Shown piece by piece: positions 49,560 through 62,700 of a DNA stretch of 64,000 nucleotides. The position numbers and the translations under genes were made by a program. Source of the stretch: Escarpia spicata. Taxonomy: Eukaryota; Annelida; Polychaeta; Sabellida; Siboglinidae. The notes beneath the pieces were generated by a model. That model saw only the letters and a list, made by a program, of their open reading frames with translations. It was not told the DNA's origin and did no database searches. The stretch spans positions 33,983,254-34,047,253 of the forward strand of contig OZ023214.1 in NCBI GenBank assembly GCA_963995525.1. Reading direction: 5' to 3'. How positions within the stretch are numbered: position 1 is the stretch's first letter; every line of letters starts with the position of its first letter.

Positions 49560-52060
49560 GGAATGTCACTCTCCAACAACAAAGACACAGATGCAGTCTT
49601 CCATCCCCCAACCCGTCGTTGCTTCGGTTTGAACCCATTCCAGACCAAGCAAACAGCTCAACAGGCTCAAGCTAGTGCAGGGACTTGATTCACGCAGTGG
49701 GGAGATCTGAAGACGTGACAAATAGAAAAAAGACGTATCACGAACGCTGTGCAACTCGAAGGCCACCTAACGAGACACACAAATCTCGAGAAAGAGATAC
49801 CCATTCACTAATGCACCCCTTGTCGTGTTTATGATCGAAACGGTTGCCTGTTTGCGAGCAGTACTTTTAGGGAAAGTATAGGTTTACACTACGAAACTCC
49901 TGTATAGTTCGACGCGTATAGTTCGACACGTTTTTGCGTCGCATCATGAACGAATCTGGGACACAGGCATAGTTGGACAATCTGACATTGGATAAGGCTA
50001 CGTTAACTGGATAAACACGTCAGGTGATACTAGTTCTGCGTTATTTTGGGCTGACGTCAAGTTTCAAATTCGATGGGTAATGTATTTTACGGCGCACGTG
50101 GTTGTGGGTTTACGTTCCCTTGTTTAGCCGTCCCAGCTATTGCATGGTAAGCAATCCGTCTTGACTCACACTGACGACATATGCTATTTGTAGCCCGTTT
50201 CCTATGGCTACCTGCGTCAACTACGTCGCAAGTAGCTGCTGTGGAGTCGGGCGAGACGACTACAACCGTCAAGTCCTGCTTACTTTAATCACCCCGTTTA
50301 ATTCAGGCGCCCACCTTTTATAAAAACATGCTTACCCGCTAGACATACCACACATTTGTTAGCAGAGGTCCGTCAACGCATTAAAAAACATTTGCAACTT
50401 TTTAATTGATGCAAATTAAAATGGAATTGTAATTTTCAATGATAATATTTAGCAGCAAATGCAATCGTTTGAAGTTACTAAAATGGAAATAGCATATTCT
50501 AAGATCGCATATCAATGCAAATGTAAACACAATTACAATTCTATTCACGTTGCCAGTGTCCTTTTGTTTTAATAGTATATGTGGAGACCATGTCCTGCCA
50601 TCTTGTCACAACACAAGGAAGTAATCGGCTTGTTAATCCTACAATGTTTCATTCATAGGCACGTTTTGAAACAATGACATTAACAACAGGTTACGAGTAT
50701 CTTTATATTGTTTGTTTAACAACTTCACCATTATCTGTGCATTGTGTACAAATCCCCGGATGCCCCCAGTAATAAGGTAACACACTAGCTGTGGGAATAA
50801 AATGGAAAGAACCTGTTGCTTGTTAACGTCACAAATCTACAAAAATAACGTTCCGTCTTATTAATGAATCAACTATCTACGCATGCTAGGCGCCTAACGA
50901 ATATGACACTTATTATGCAATACTTAAAATGGTATATCAGGTGCAGATTCGAACAGTAATAGATAGTCCAACAATTGAGTGTGCATTTGAAATGCATTTC
51001 ATTGGCCATTTTAAAATTGAAATGTTTGAAGGTCGCATCAGATTGCAATTTCAAATGTTTAACATGTATGCACACCACACGTTCACAGATAGCTCACAGC
51101 ATACATGAGACAGACGCATTACTAATGGAGAAATGAAAGTATTTAATTAAAAATTATCATATGTGGCTCCCAGCGATAATGTTGTCTTAGTAGGAACCAC
51201 CGTCCCCATCGACATTAATTTTGATGTGCTTACGTAATTTATTTGTTAAGTATAATTATAGGCGTATGCATTATTGTTTGTATGTTATATGTTTATTTTT
51301 TAAACGTATGTAACTGAACATTTATATACATATATGTATTATGTAGCACACCTGAATTATGTACATGAGGTAAAATATACATCTTCTTCCTCCTCTTCTT
51401 AATGTACGCATTCGAAAATAGCTACAAATGCACTGTACATTTCAGATCTACATTTGGATACGTCTACAAATGCTCAATATTGAAATTTGCATTGAAATGC
51501 GTTTGCATTTGTTACTATTCCTGGACTTTTGCATGAATCAATATATGTGACTAATGTGTAATATCTCCATCACAGTTACAGCGACCACACGAAACTGTGG
51601 TCATCTCGCCGTTTCGTAGACACTTCGCCCAAATTGTCTACTATCAGATTTAACAAAACAATAATTGGCAATACTGTCATATACAGCTGCCTGCTAAATG
51701 CACCCTATCAACATGGAAGTGTATCCTGGTTTGTCGCGAGTTAACTATTTTAATCAACATAAATATAGCCTGCTCCTACCTGTTTGGTCTGTTTTATAAA
51801 CGCCTTCACGCTAATATTCAGCATACAACTTTTTCCAATTATTTACGTTTATCTGTGATACACTAAAAGAGAAATCTCTTCGAGCTAAGTTGTGTACCAA
51901 AGAAGGTAAAATATTTCACGAAGCGGATTCATGAAGCGACGTGTGTGCATTTCAAAAAAGACAGACAATACCAATTATTACGCCATAAATCTAGCAATGA
52001 AAGAATGCGAAGGCTTCCAATGCCTGTGTTGTTTAGATTTTACGCTGCATGCAGAGAAGC
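49560..52060. other. Intergenic DNA
   Basis: Several ATTTGCATTTGAAATGCATT-like stretches recur near 50400-50540, 50970-51060 and 51400-51530, in both orientations. They suggest an old repeat. No gene is supported. Confidence 0.4.
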
Positions 52061-52068
52061 ATATATTA

Positions 52069-52589
52069 CAGCGGTTTTCAACCCCTGGGTCGCGACCCAA
52101 AATTGGGTCGCCAAGCCATTTTGAGTGGGTCGCCAAGAGTTTCCACTGGGCAAAATGTGGTGTCGTTTTCGATTAACTCCATATCGAAGTCTTAAAATTA
52201 CAGTCTCAGACAAATATCGTCCAGACACATCATGTCCGATTGCTTGTCCCTTACTATCACCGGTAGAAATGCAATTAGCGTACTATCCTTCATTCAAACA
52301 TTGTCGAAATCGGACGATCTTCCCTATTCCATCCGCAATCTTAGCTTTTAGTTTCCTCTTTTTACCTCTACAACTCTACGGCGCTGGTTTGGTGACTCCC
52401 ACTTCCGTGTTCAGTAATCTCGTGTAACTGTTCTATTTTTCATTGATTTATTTTATTAGTGCCTATTTATTTGACCATCATTTGTTTTATAACTTATTTG
52501 TTGCAAGTTAAATGTTTGACGATATGGGTAGCCAAGTGAGTTCCAAGAACGAATTTTGGGTCACCGCCAAAAAGGGCTAAGAACCGCAG
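52069..52589. mobile_element. hAT-like non-autonomous transposon with 8-bp TSD
   Basis: The element is bounded by ATATATTA at 52061-52068 and again at 52590-52597, a perfect 8-bp target-site duplication as made by hAT transposases. The left end CAGCGGTTTTCAACCC and the reverse complement of the right end CTGCGGTTCTTAGCCC form imperfect terminal inverted repeats. Just inside is a GGGTCGC-GACCC motif frequent in animal hAT MITEs. There is no transposase coding capacity. Confidence 0.85.
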
Positions 52590-53264
52590 ATATATTATAA
52601 GAAATATGATAAGCAACACGTGAGCATCGTTACATTGATTAATCAAAGGATCCGGGATGGACGTGGGTGTGGTGGATCCATTTGAATCCTCATTTTCATC
52701 GTGCCCCAACATAGCCATTTCCGAACTATCTTAAATTTGAGACGAACATACACATCAAAATGCACTATCTAAGAACACAATTATATATTTCACCAGATAT
52801 AGTGTGACCATACGGTCACATAATGTCTAATGCCTGGATGCGCTCTGGGTTGTCTTCCCAGACTGCCTTTAAAAGTACATTAAATCTCACACACGTTGAG
52901 CCACGCAAATTATATCTTTACTGCGGTTGTCAGCTTTAGTAAACTCAACGTTGATCATACACAGTTCTTTATTGTCCTGTATTGCACCAGCTTTCCTGTG
53001 TGCGCCTATGGCAGCTACTGGATTTATAACATGTCAGTATAGTGGTGTGGTGGTGACACAGGTCTGTGTGATGTGTCTAGTGCCGTAGTGTAGTGAGTAG
53101 TTTGCAGTGCTGTCGCTTCTCGCTCTCGCTTTCCGCTACGACCGCCAGCTAGCCCCCTCACAGAGGCGAAAAGGGAGCCGAACGCGTAAGCCTCCCCTGC
53201 CTCTCCATAGACAAGACTCGGCCATCTCACAAGGCTCCCACCTACTAGACCTACCAAACAAGCA

Positions 53265-53430
53265 ATATGGGACATATCAGCTGGCCAGAGAAAGAGGGGA
53301 CGACCAAGAATTAACTGGCGCCAAACAATCGACCGTGACCTACAGCTAGTTAGCAAAAGTTGGAGCGACGTCAGAAAACCAGCAAGCGATATATCTGGAT
53401 GGCGTACTTTGCCTCATGCGTCTCCTCATG
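53265..53430 (+). mobile_element. 3' fragment of a LINE (RT C-terminus)
   Basis: GQRKRGRPRINWRQTIDRDL, then QLVSKSWSDVRKPASDISGW and RTLPHA, match the closing segment of an RTE-like animal LINE group. It differs from the fragment at 43035-43295, so it is a separate family. It is strongly 5' truncated. Confidence 0.65.
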
Positions 53431-53439
53431 CTGGAGCCG

Positions 53440-54190
53440 CTATGTGTAATAAGTAAGTCAATATTGTTGAAATCGGCCACCGACACCAACTGGATATGCA
53501 AAAAGACCATTTTACGCTTCGTGAATGCTACTGAGAACAGTGAAAGAGCAATCAATAATGCGTACAAAATAAGTTTTGCTTTGAACATTATTTTGTGAAT
53601 AAATATCACATGATTGAATGTTGGAACACTCCTGTGCATAGTTGGAAGATTCACGCTTTGGTTTCAGCCATTGATCGCATGGCTTGCATCCTGTTTTATG
53701 ACTTCCCAAACCACATACATATAGGTAACACAATCATGTTATTCCTATTAATAGATGTTTGCATTATGACGTTCCAAGATTTAGCTTAACACCGCGTAAA
53801 ATAATTATATACCTTGAACTGTCCAGTTGCGCCCGACATTGTATTTGTATTTACGCAATGCTGTTGAAAACGAACTCAGTGAACCCTGAACGCGCCAGCG
53901 GTACACAGTATTCGTGCGTGTTGCTATTAGTTGGCGAAGGACTTTAATTAGGTCACTCATGGGCTGTCCATTTCCTGTTGACAGCTGTCAGTCACAATTA
54001 GTGGCCACTGGCGGCCGTACGTTTGTGCGTAGCCGATGAATGGAACCGTGTCCAAGCAGTCTTATACCGAAGTTCACACACGATGACCTCATTCAAGTAT
54101 ACGTTTAGAATCCGGGACGTCAGGAACACATAAAGTCGTCTGAACAGGAACTATCAGTTATTCTTATAGCAAGCGTTAACGGCGCAGCCT
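53440..54190. other. Region upstream of the astacin gene
   Basis: No repeat or exon was recognised. The astacin promoter should lie at the right of this stretch. Confidence 0.4.
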
Positions 54191-54272
54191 CGATACGTAC
54201 AGGGACCGAGTGATTTATTTTCGTTACCGCAGATAGCGTGCAACGATACCTACAGAGACCGAGTGATTTATT
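54191..54272 (+). promoter_or_regulatory. 29-bp direct repeat just upstream of the astacin start codon
   Basis: CGATAC.TACAG.GACCGAGT followed by GATTTATT occurs at 54191-54219 and 54244-54272 with two differences. The second copy ends 48 bp before the ATG at 54321. It could be a duplicated control element or 5' UTR segment; function is not shown by sequence. Confidence 0.35.
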
Positions 54273-54320
54273 GCGCAGAACAATAATCTCTTAACCAGAA
54301 CGAGAGAAGACAAAACCAAC

Positions 54321-56698
54321 ATGAGTCGGACCTTGTTTGTCCTTTTGGGTTTCTCCTGCGTCTTCGTCGTAATACAGGTGAGTACAGATTGAAAATAGTA
54401 TATGTGTGAGAGAACGTAGTAAAATGTCTGTCACTTTGCTGGTGATGAACACAGTTATACAAAGAAGATTGTGTCAACAAGTCAATTGATTAAAAAAACA
54501 TTGCTTGCAGTGAATATCATAGCGTACAACTGTAGATGGCTGTGTAGTTATTCAAATAGTCTGGTGCTAAAGTAGCAATGCCGAAGGCTGGCTTAAATAA
54601 CGGATGCACGCGGAAAGCTTAACTTTCAAGACTGTATGTTGACATATGCGACGTTGAGTAAAGGTACCGGTATCACATTACATCGCAAACATTAACGTTT
54701 GGACAGTAGTCGTGCATATATAATGCTCTCGATGCGCTACGCCAGTTTTGACAACACTCTGTCCAGCCATTGCTGACCACTACCGACTTCTAAATCGTTC
54801 CGGCCACAGAACCTTGTCTGCCCGATAAGATAGTAACTGCATTTTTAATATAAAATATACTCAATGCTACTGTTGAATGGACTTTTAATTACGACAACGG
54901 TTGTTGCCTTAGATGCCATTTTTGGGTCTTATAGACACACTTGTTGACTCTCCACATTTGTGTGACGTGATTATTTATTTGGCGACTGAAAGAGTCGAGC
55001 GATATAATCGCTTTGGCCCCAGTGAGCGCTGTTACACTTAGTGTTTAAACTTGTACTTCGGCCATGTGTGTGTTTATGGTCGCAAATCCACATGGAGCGC
55101 ACTCCGCCGACAGCGAGGAACAAAACCCATAGAACCGTACGATTTAAGTCAACACTACAGCAAACGTTCACACGCGTAAACAAACCACCAAGATAAAAAC
55201 CTTGTAGTCACGGCACCACATTTTCTGACCAAAAATAGCAATAATCAACGCTTATGCGGCATATGACGATGGCTAAATTACTTACTTCCGCAATAGTACC
55301 CACAACAGAAAAATCAGTTACTTATTTAATAAATAACTACTAAGTTTGACTTATTTTTTGGCCTCAATTGTGATCCTGAAGTGTGATCTGTCTCGATCAA
55401 ATCAATGGCCACGTTTATATTAACAACTTATGTTTAACAGTAACTACTTTATATTATGGCACCTTAACTAGGTCTAGTGTCTTCCAATCCCTCTCTTTAT
55501 GGCCATACAACACTGCATAATTGGTATACTCTGTATGCACCGTCGCACGCCTTCTATAGATTGGCGTCTCGCTCTGATGTTCTATCAGTAAAAGTCGTGC
55601 AACTGTGAATGGCATAATGACCGCAATCGTCCTAAGTATGACTCACACTAAGTACATTTCTAAGCGCATGTCACAGCGGTGACGGGACACGGCCAATAAT
55701 GTTACCTAGCGAATACATGGATTTGTTCTTACACGGCATTCATCGGGTGATGAATTAGATGTGGCGTTTTGACAAAGACGCTAGCACTATCTGACTCATG
55801 CCACGAGCGGAATCGCCAAATTGCGTTTAAAAATCTCAAGGCAGTGAACGTTGCGCCGGTGAAACTTTAAAATTGTAAGCAGAACATTAAACATTGAACA
55901 AACACTATTGACACTCGCTGTGTATTAACAGTCATTGGTTGCTTATTGTTCAATTTGGGACTATGTACGATTAATTCAGCGAATATCCTGCTAATAATTG
56001 CCTACTAAAAGGAATAGACAACGTCCCTTTAAAATATAGGGATACTAAATCTCAACCGCTGCACACCTTCAAACCTGCACTAAGAACTCAGCAGAAAATT
56101 ACGCACCAACCTGTGCTAAGCTACCTCTACATACAATGCAACCAGAACGCGATAACACAAACGCTCGAATAATTTCCCGATATACCAATTGCGTAATTGT
56201 TTGTTCTATTCAACGCGAACAATTGACACGGAGAACCGTTTCAGGGTCTCACTTAACGCGATCAACACGCGATCTGAACATTCCTTGCTTTGAGGATATA
56301 ACACGATTGTCGGTAGATATAAAACGGCGTTATCAGAGACAAAACCGAATAAAGCTGTTCGAACATACATTATTAACCTTTTAAGTTTTTGTATTATCCC
56401 ACAACGCGGCATTCACTAAAATATAAAACCAGTTCAGCGCAATTTTGGCCAACATGACATTATTATATAAGTGATTTCAAACATATAGCCTTGCATATGA
56501 CTATTAGCCAAACGTGTTCTCAATGACTACTGGGTTATTGCTTATAAATAAATATCGTTACACCCATTTTAAATTACACAGTTGATCTACGGAACAGTAC
56601 GGATTGAAGTAAATATTATCTGACTCGAAAAACGGGCGTGCGCAAGCAAATACGCGAGAATCAGAAGAGCGAACAACAGAGAACACCCCCCCCCCCCC

Positions 56699-56739
<41 letters not shown>

Positions 56740-59700
56740 GAACGCAGGAGAACTGGTCCAAAGTGGTCAGATTATCATAGCATAGTCAAAGGCGACCACG
56801 TCTTGTAATGGTCACTTCTGTAACTCGGTCATTAGTTTTGTTCATCCAGCAGTATTCCATCTACAACTACTGTATAGGGTCTATACCGTTCTGACCAACA
56901 CATCTGTGTTTCAGGCACGCACGATTGTCTCTGTCCCTCGCGATGTGTGGCGTCCAGAGAACAAGTCTACGGAAGATTGGAATCATTGTAACGGGATGCA
57001 GTGTGACAAATGGCAACGTGTGCAGAGCAAAATGCTGCAGTATACGTTGTCGGGTGCCGCGGCTGACGGACTACAGTTCGACATCCAGGTAGGCAAACAA
57101 ATGAGTGTCGACCCTAACTAAGACTAGTGTAGTGGGGTTGGTAGACAACGACGACGACGGCGGCGGAGGTGGCAACAACTATGACGACAACAACAGCGTT
57201 GTTACATAACATTTTATATATGATGCTTGAATCAAAGTCATAACATTTTTGGCAGCCGCTTTGGATTTTCACACATTATTACTACTACTAGTGTTGCATA
57301 ACTCTGAATTTGTATTGTTTCAATAATCATACAGATTATGAATTGCACCGCTATATAAATTCCGGTATGTCAGCGGTGACTTTGCGAATGGCAACCCTTT
57401 CAGCGCAAAATGCATTGACTGCTTCGCGTATAAACGCATTATACCTCCGACCGCCATTTTACCACCACAGAGAGGGAATTACGTTGATAAGAACTTAACC
57501 TCATGACCCAAATTCGCTAGATTACGTAGATAAGCAACTTGTTTGTTGTTCTTTCCGCACAGAATGAACCTTTGAAATGGCAGTGTAATTGCACAAATAA
57601 CAACCATTAGTCTGTATTCATGGTGTGGCCAAGGATACAAGCAACCGTGGTTCGGTGCAATAATTCTGTCATGGTTCAGTGATCATGGCCTTTTCGTTCT
57701 ACAGGTGGCGTCAAGTTTCACTTTTATCTGATAAAAATGACTTAGGTGTAATGCTCCACGTATCGTAACCCCTACTTAAGTCTTGTCTTTATAATGACAT
57801 TAAATTGTGCCACGCAAAATAAAGCTTAAACAAACGTATATATATATATATATAAACAAAGTCAAGCGAGCGACGACATCGAAAGCATGTCTGTTAAAAC
57901 GAACCCTTTTATTAATGTGTCTGTTTTCTCCAGGTGCATGATGCTAAAGTTTATTGTCCTATAAAGCCTTACCGTTCGATACATGTTTTGGGGTATTTTA
58001 TCTTATAAACTAAGTGGGTACTGATCAGTTAGACTTTTGATTCCTTGCCACCAAAACGTTGACTGTCCTGGCCTTGCCTTTGCATCATTGCAACCAAAAC
58101 ATAATGTACAAGGATTCTTTTTCAATGTGTCCTTTTAGGACATTGCCTCCAATGCAAATTACTGAAAATCGTTCGACTCCAACTTAAAATCCAGTGTTTC
58201 ACCTTATTACAATGACAGAAGTTTAACAAGATTTAACAAGATTGCCATCCAGAAAATTAACTCTAGATGGCATATGGACAAGGAAGCCTTTTGGCTTATC
58301 GAGAGACCAATACTTTTTATGTACTACTACTTAAGTTCTAATAATAAACCTGCTGTTTTACGTTTCATTACAGAAAATGAACGAGACGATAAGGCAATCT
58401 GGAGAGGATCGACTTGAAGACTGCATCCTATTGACGGAGGAACAGATCGACGAACTGCTCGAGCTACAGGAGGAGCAGTTCTACCACAGAGGCGACAAGC
58501 GACGACGACGAAAGCGAACACTAAAGAACGGTGCCTTCAGTCGGTGGTCGCTGCCGATCCATTGGAAGTTCGACGGGAACCACAGTGAGTATAGGTTCTT
58601 GTAGGCAACTGCGAGACGTAGTTTACTTGGCTGTATTGGGGAGAGGAGTGGACACGGGCGACAAAGACGACAGTGACACGGGATTATTAACGGGAGGGGA
58701 AGTGAATACCGAGGACCAACGTTGTTACCAGCTTCAAACTGAACTTAAGGGACACGAACAATAAGACACACAAGGACAGAAACAAAAAGGACAACAATAA
58801 CAACACGACAAACAAGTGCAACACAAACAATAAGAACAACAAGGATAACAAGAACAACAAGAAACAGTTCTAACAAGAACAATAAGAACAAAAAACACGA
58901 ACAACAAGAACAGCAAGGACACTTAGGACAATAAGTACAATTAGGACAACAAGACAACAAGGACATTCAGCACAAGAAGAACAACCAAGACAACCAGAAC
59001 AAAAGAACAATGACAAAAAGAACAATAAGAACAACAAGAACAACAACAAAAAACAAGACCATCAAGAAGGTGAAGGAGAACAACAAGAATCCTTATCGGC
59101 CGGTCGGCCGGTGCATAACGCAGCACCTTAATAGCTATGAGGGTGTTTGATTGCGCGACTGAGTGCGAGTGTGATACGATCAGTTGATTGGGGTGTGGCG
59201 CAGGTGCACACTTGTTGTGGTACAGTCTTTGATTTTGGTGTATGTTTGCTACAGACGCCGACGAACAAAAGCAAGTGAGGAGCGCGCTGCAACACTGGAC
59301 CGACCAAACCTGTGTTCGCTTCACAGAACTCGGCGTCCACGACCCGTTTGAGGACAACTACATTATCTTTACCCGCCGACCCAACGGGTGAGTCAACCGA
59401 TTAACATACTGCCGTAACCAGCACTTTCAGAGGTTATGTTCCATTTGTAATTCAGTGCAACAAGGGCAGGACATGTATGAATTTTGGAAATGTAAGATAT
59501 AATAAATGCAAACAAATATAACAAACTAAACCTAATGTGCGTTCTGAAAATCTTAATAACAAAATTATTTTGATATGTTGTGTTCATTCTGCTGGCCGAC
59601 GGATATTAGTTGACGCCTGCGTGTGTGTTCTTTAGCGGAAACCAATGTGCTTACATTGTCAACAAATTTGTTCTTTTTCCTCAGGTGCTACTCGTACATT

Positions 59701-62700
59701 GGGAAAGTAAATCTGTTTCCACAACTGCTGAATCTGCGTCCTTCCTGCTTTAACGAGGTAAACTATTTTCGGATATCTTTATTTGTTTCACATCAAAACA
59801 ATATGTTATCAATGGGCTCTCCGCTGCTAGTAGGTATCACACAGAAGACAGTTCACAATCTATAATATTATTCTAACATGGCGGAGCAAAGTTGCCCTTT
59901 AATACAGGATCAATGATCCCGTGTTAGCGATACAATTAATACTGGAGCTACATTCGCCTGAGGGATTGCTAATAATTTACATTAAAATGTGTTTTGTTGA
60001 AACGGTGGTGGCGTCCACTAAATTATTAAACGAACACCATCTGTTTCATTTCGCAGTTCGGAACACCGGTGCACGAAGTAGGACATGCCCTCGGTTTATG
60101 GCACGAACAACAGCGGCCGGACCGTGATGACTTCATCAGGATTCTGTACCAGAATCTGAACTATTACAAGTCCCAGTTTGTGAAGCGGCCAATCGCTGAG
60201 GATGTATCCGTGCCATATGACGTCAATTCACTTATGCACTACGGCCCTAAGGTAAGATATTAATAAATTTCATTCACCGGTAATAACATGGGCCATTAAA
60301 ATTACTACAACAACTTTAGTAAGACTTCGTTTAACTGATTTTTAAAACAAAATGTAGTATTTTTGAACAAAACTGTTCCTCCGGCGAGTCCTGGATGAAC
60401 TCACGGATGCTTAGCGTTCGAAATGCAAACCGTCTAAGAGTTCGATTCGATTATTATTATACTTGTGATAGACTTGAACTAATTTGAAGAACCTCTTTCT
60501 TACGTCTTCAGGTTGGATCGAAAGACAGTCAAAGCAACACGATGGAGACGGTGGATCCTCTCTACCAAAACAACATCGGTCAGAGAGTTGGACTCTCTTT
60601 CCTGACCTCCAAACTCATCAACTTTGCTTACTGCAACGGTAAATATATGAAAACATATATACTGTGATACCTGCCTTGGCAGACTTCAGTCACTAACGAA
60701 AACATGCAATGGACACACACAAGTCACAAATAACTAGTTTGCATTGGCTGCTAGCTGTCAATTGCGGCCACCTGGCCATAACGGACACATCGTGCAGTCC
60801 CACCGACGTCCATTATTGACAGGTTTCACTGCTTAAACATTTAAAATGGTTGTCTTCTGTCATCTCAGCGCTATTTCTGTCTTTCTACTCGTCGCAGCCT
60901 ACTTGGTTCCACCTACTAGCAGTGTGATAGGTTGAGGTATTTTGTAATTGCTGAGTGCGATCTTTCTCATTGCTACCCGCGGTTGTATGACTGTGTAATG
61001 TCGTACTGCAAGTATAGTAAGAGTGTACATTTTTGTATGCAGATACCTGCAAGACGAAGCTACCTCAGCCGTGTCAGCGCGAAGGCTACCAGGATCCGAA
61101 CCACTGCGACCGCTGCAGGTGCCCGGGTGGATTCAGCGGCATTTACTGTCAGGACGTGGCGCCCCCTGTCAACGGTAGGTGGCTCTACACACAAATAAAA
61201 ATTATACTTCTCATAGAATTTCAAAATAGCACTTGTACATACAAATACAAAACGTATATACATAATAATTTGCAAACAAAGAACGTAAGAAACACAAGAG
61301 TCTGTGTCCCCTGGGTATATCATACGATTACTTGTATCAGCGTATTGAAGTAAACATATAACAACGTGTTATGGAAACTGAATTAATAATTCGAATGTTT
61401 CGGTTTTCAGCAAACTGCGGTGGGAAAGTCGTAGCTACATACACCCCTCAGACCATCATGTCTCCTGGGTTTGACACGGTCAAGCACTACGAAAACAAAC
61501 AGGAATGCAACTGGCTAATTACGGTAAGATTACGTTTAATACCTCAAAAAAATAAATTCTCAGAAATGTACCGCGCAACAATTAAATTGTTTACCACCAG
61601 TGAAGGCTGTGGCATCCATTGACGTTCTTCCTTTAACAGCGATGTTTCCTACTAATTTAACACATTATGCATAACATAGCAAAGCTGCAATTAAACAAAG
61701 CTAATGTTCAAGTCTGTCTGTGGAGGGAGTACAATGTTTATGACTAGAATACGCCTTTCCCTATCACGTTATTTAAACTGACACGACTGTATTTGCATTG
61801 TTGTAGGCGCCGCCCAAACACACAGTTGAACTTCGCTTCGAGGATGACTTTGGTCTGTACGCCCATTCGAAGGGTGTGTGCTACCATTGGGTGGAGTTGT
61901 ACTACACCAAACACTTCGGATCCCCCGGCCCAAGGTAAGGAACCCATTGAGTCATCAATTCGATGTGTTGCCTTTACATGTGTGATCAAGTACCATTGTA
62001 TTGTTGTCCCTAGTAACAAAGCTAGTTTCAACAGAATAGTTCTAACAACAGCAGCAGCTGTATCAACGGCGATAGCAATACTACTACTACTGCCACTACC
62101 ACTACCACTACCACTACCACAACCACTACCACAACCACTACCACTACCACTAATAATAATGACGCTGATAAAAACATCATTTGTCAAGGCACAACGGTAC
62201 ATTTATTATCTTATGCATAGGTTTTGTGGTCGAAATCGTCCAATGAAGACCATGGCTAGCGAAACAAACGAGATGATGGTCGTGTTACGGAGCAACTACT
62301 CAGCTCACTGGAACGCCGAACGACGCGGCTTCAAAGCCAACTTCGTGGCTGGTAGGTCCTCACAATGTTAATACAAATTTTTAGAAATGAAACTTTATTT
62401 GGCTATTATATTATTATATAATAGTTATATATGTTATTATATGACGTACCCATGGACACGTGGATTCATATGCAGATATACATAACTAACTCATGTTGGC
62501 AGTTTTATACATTCTCCATTATTTTCCTGACATGCAAAGGTTTTCAATATTATTCAATAATGCTACAATAAGTAATGCATAAATTCCTAGTACTTCACAT
62601 ATTCACACAATGTTATCATTTTCAGTTCCTCTGCCCGGGGTTCCTCGCATCACAAACCTTCCGTCTCCCACACAGAAGCCAACGACACCCGCTCCCCCAA

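Noticed and set aside
53024..53356. 110-codon minus-strand frame
   Set aside because: It is largely the antisense of the LINE C-terminal fragment on the plus strand.
58734..59357. Cys-rich minus-strand frames
   Set aside because: They arise from the AAGAACAAC repeat and the antisense of an astacin exon.
61744..62371. 152- and 192-codon frames over the CUB exons
   Set aside because: The plus-strand frame crosses an ACC repeat and reads the real exons out of phase; the minus-strand one is its antisense.
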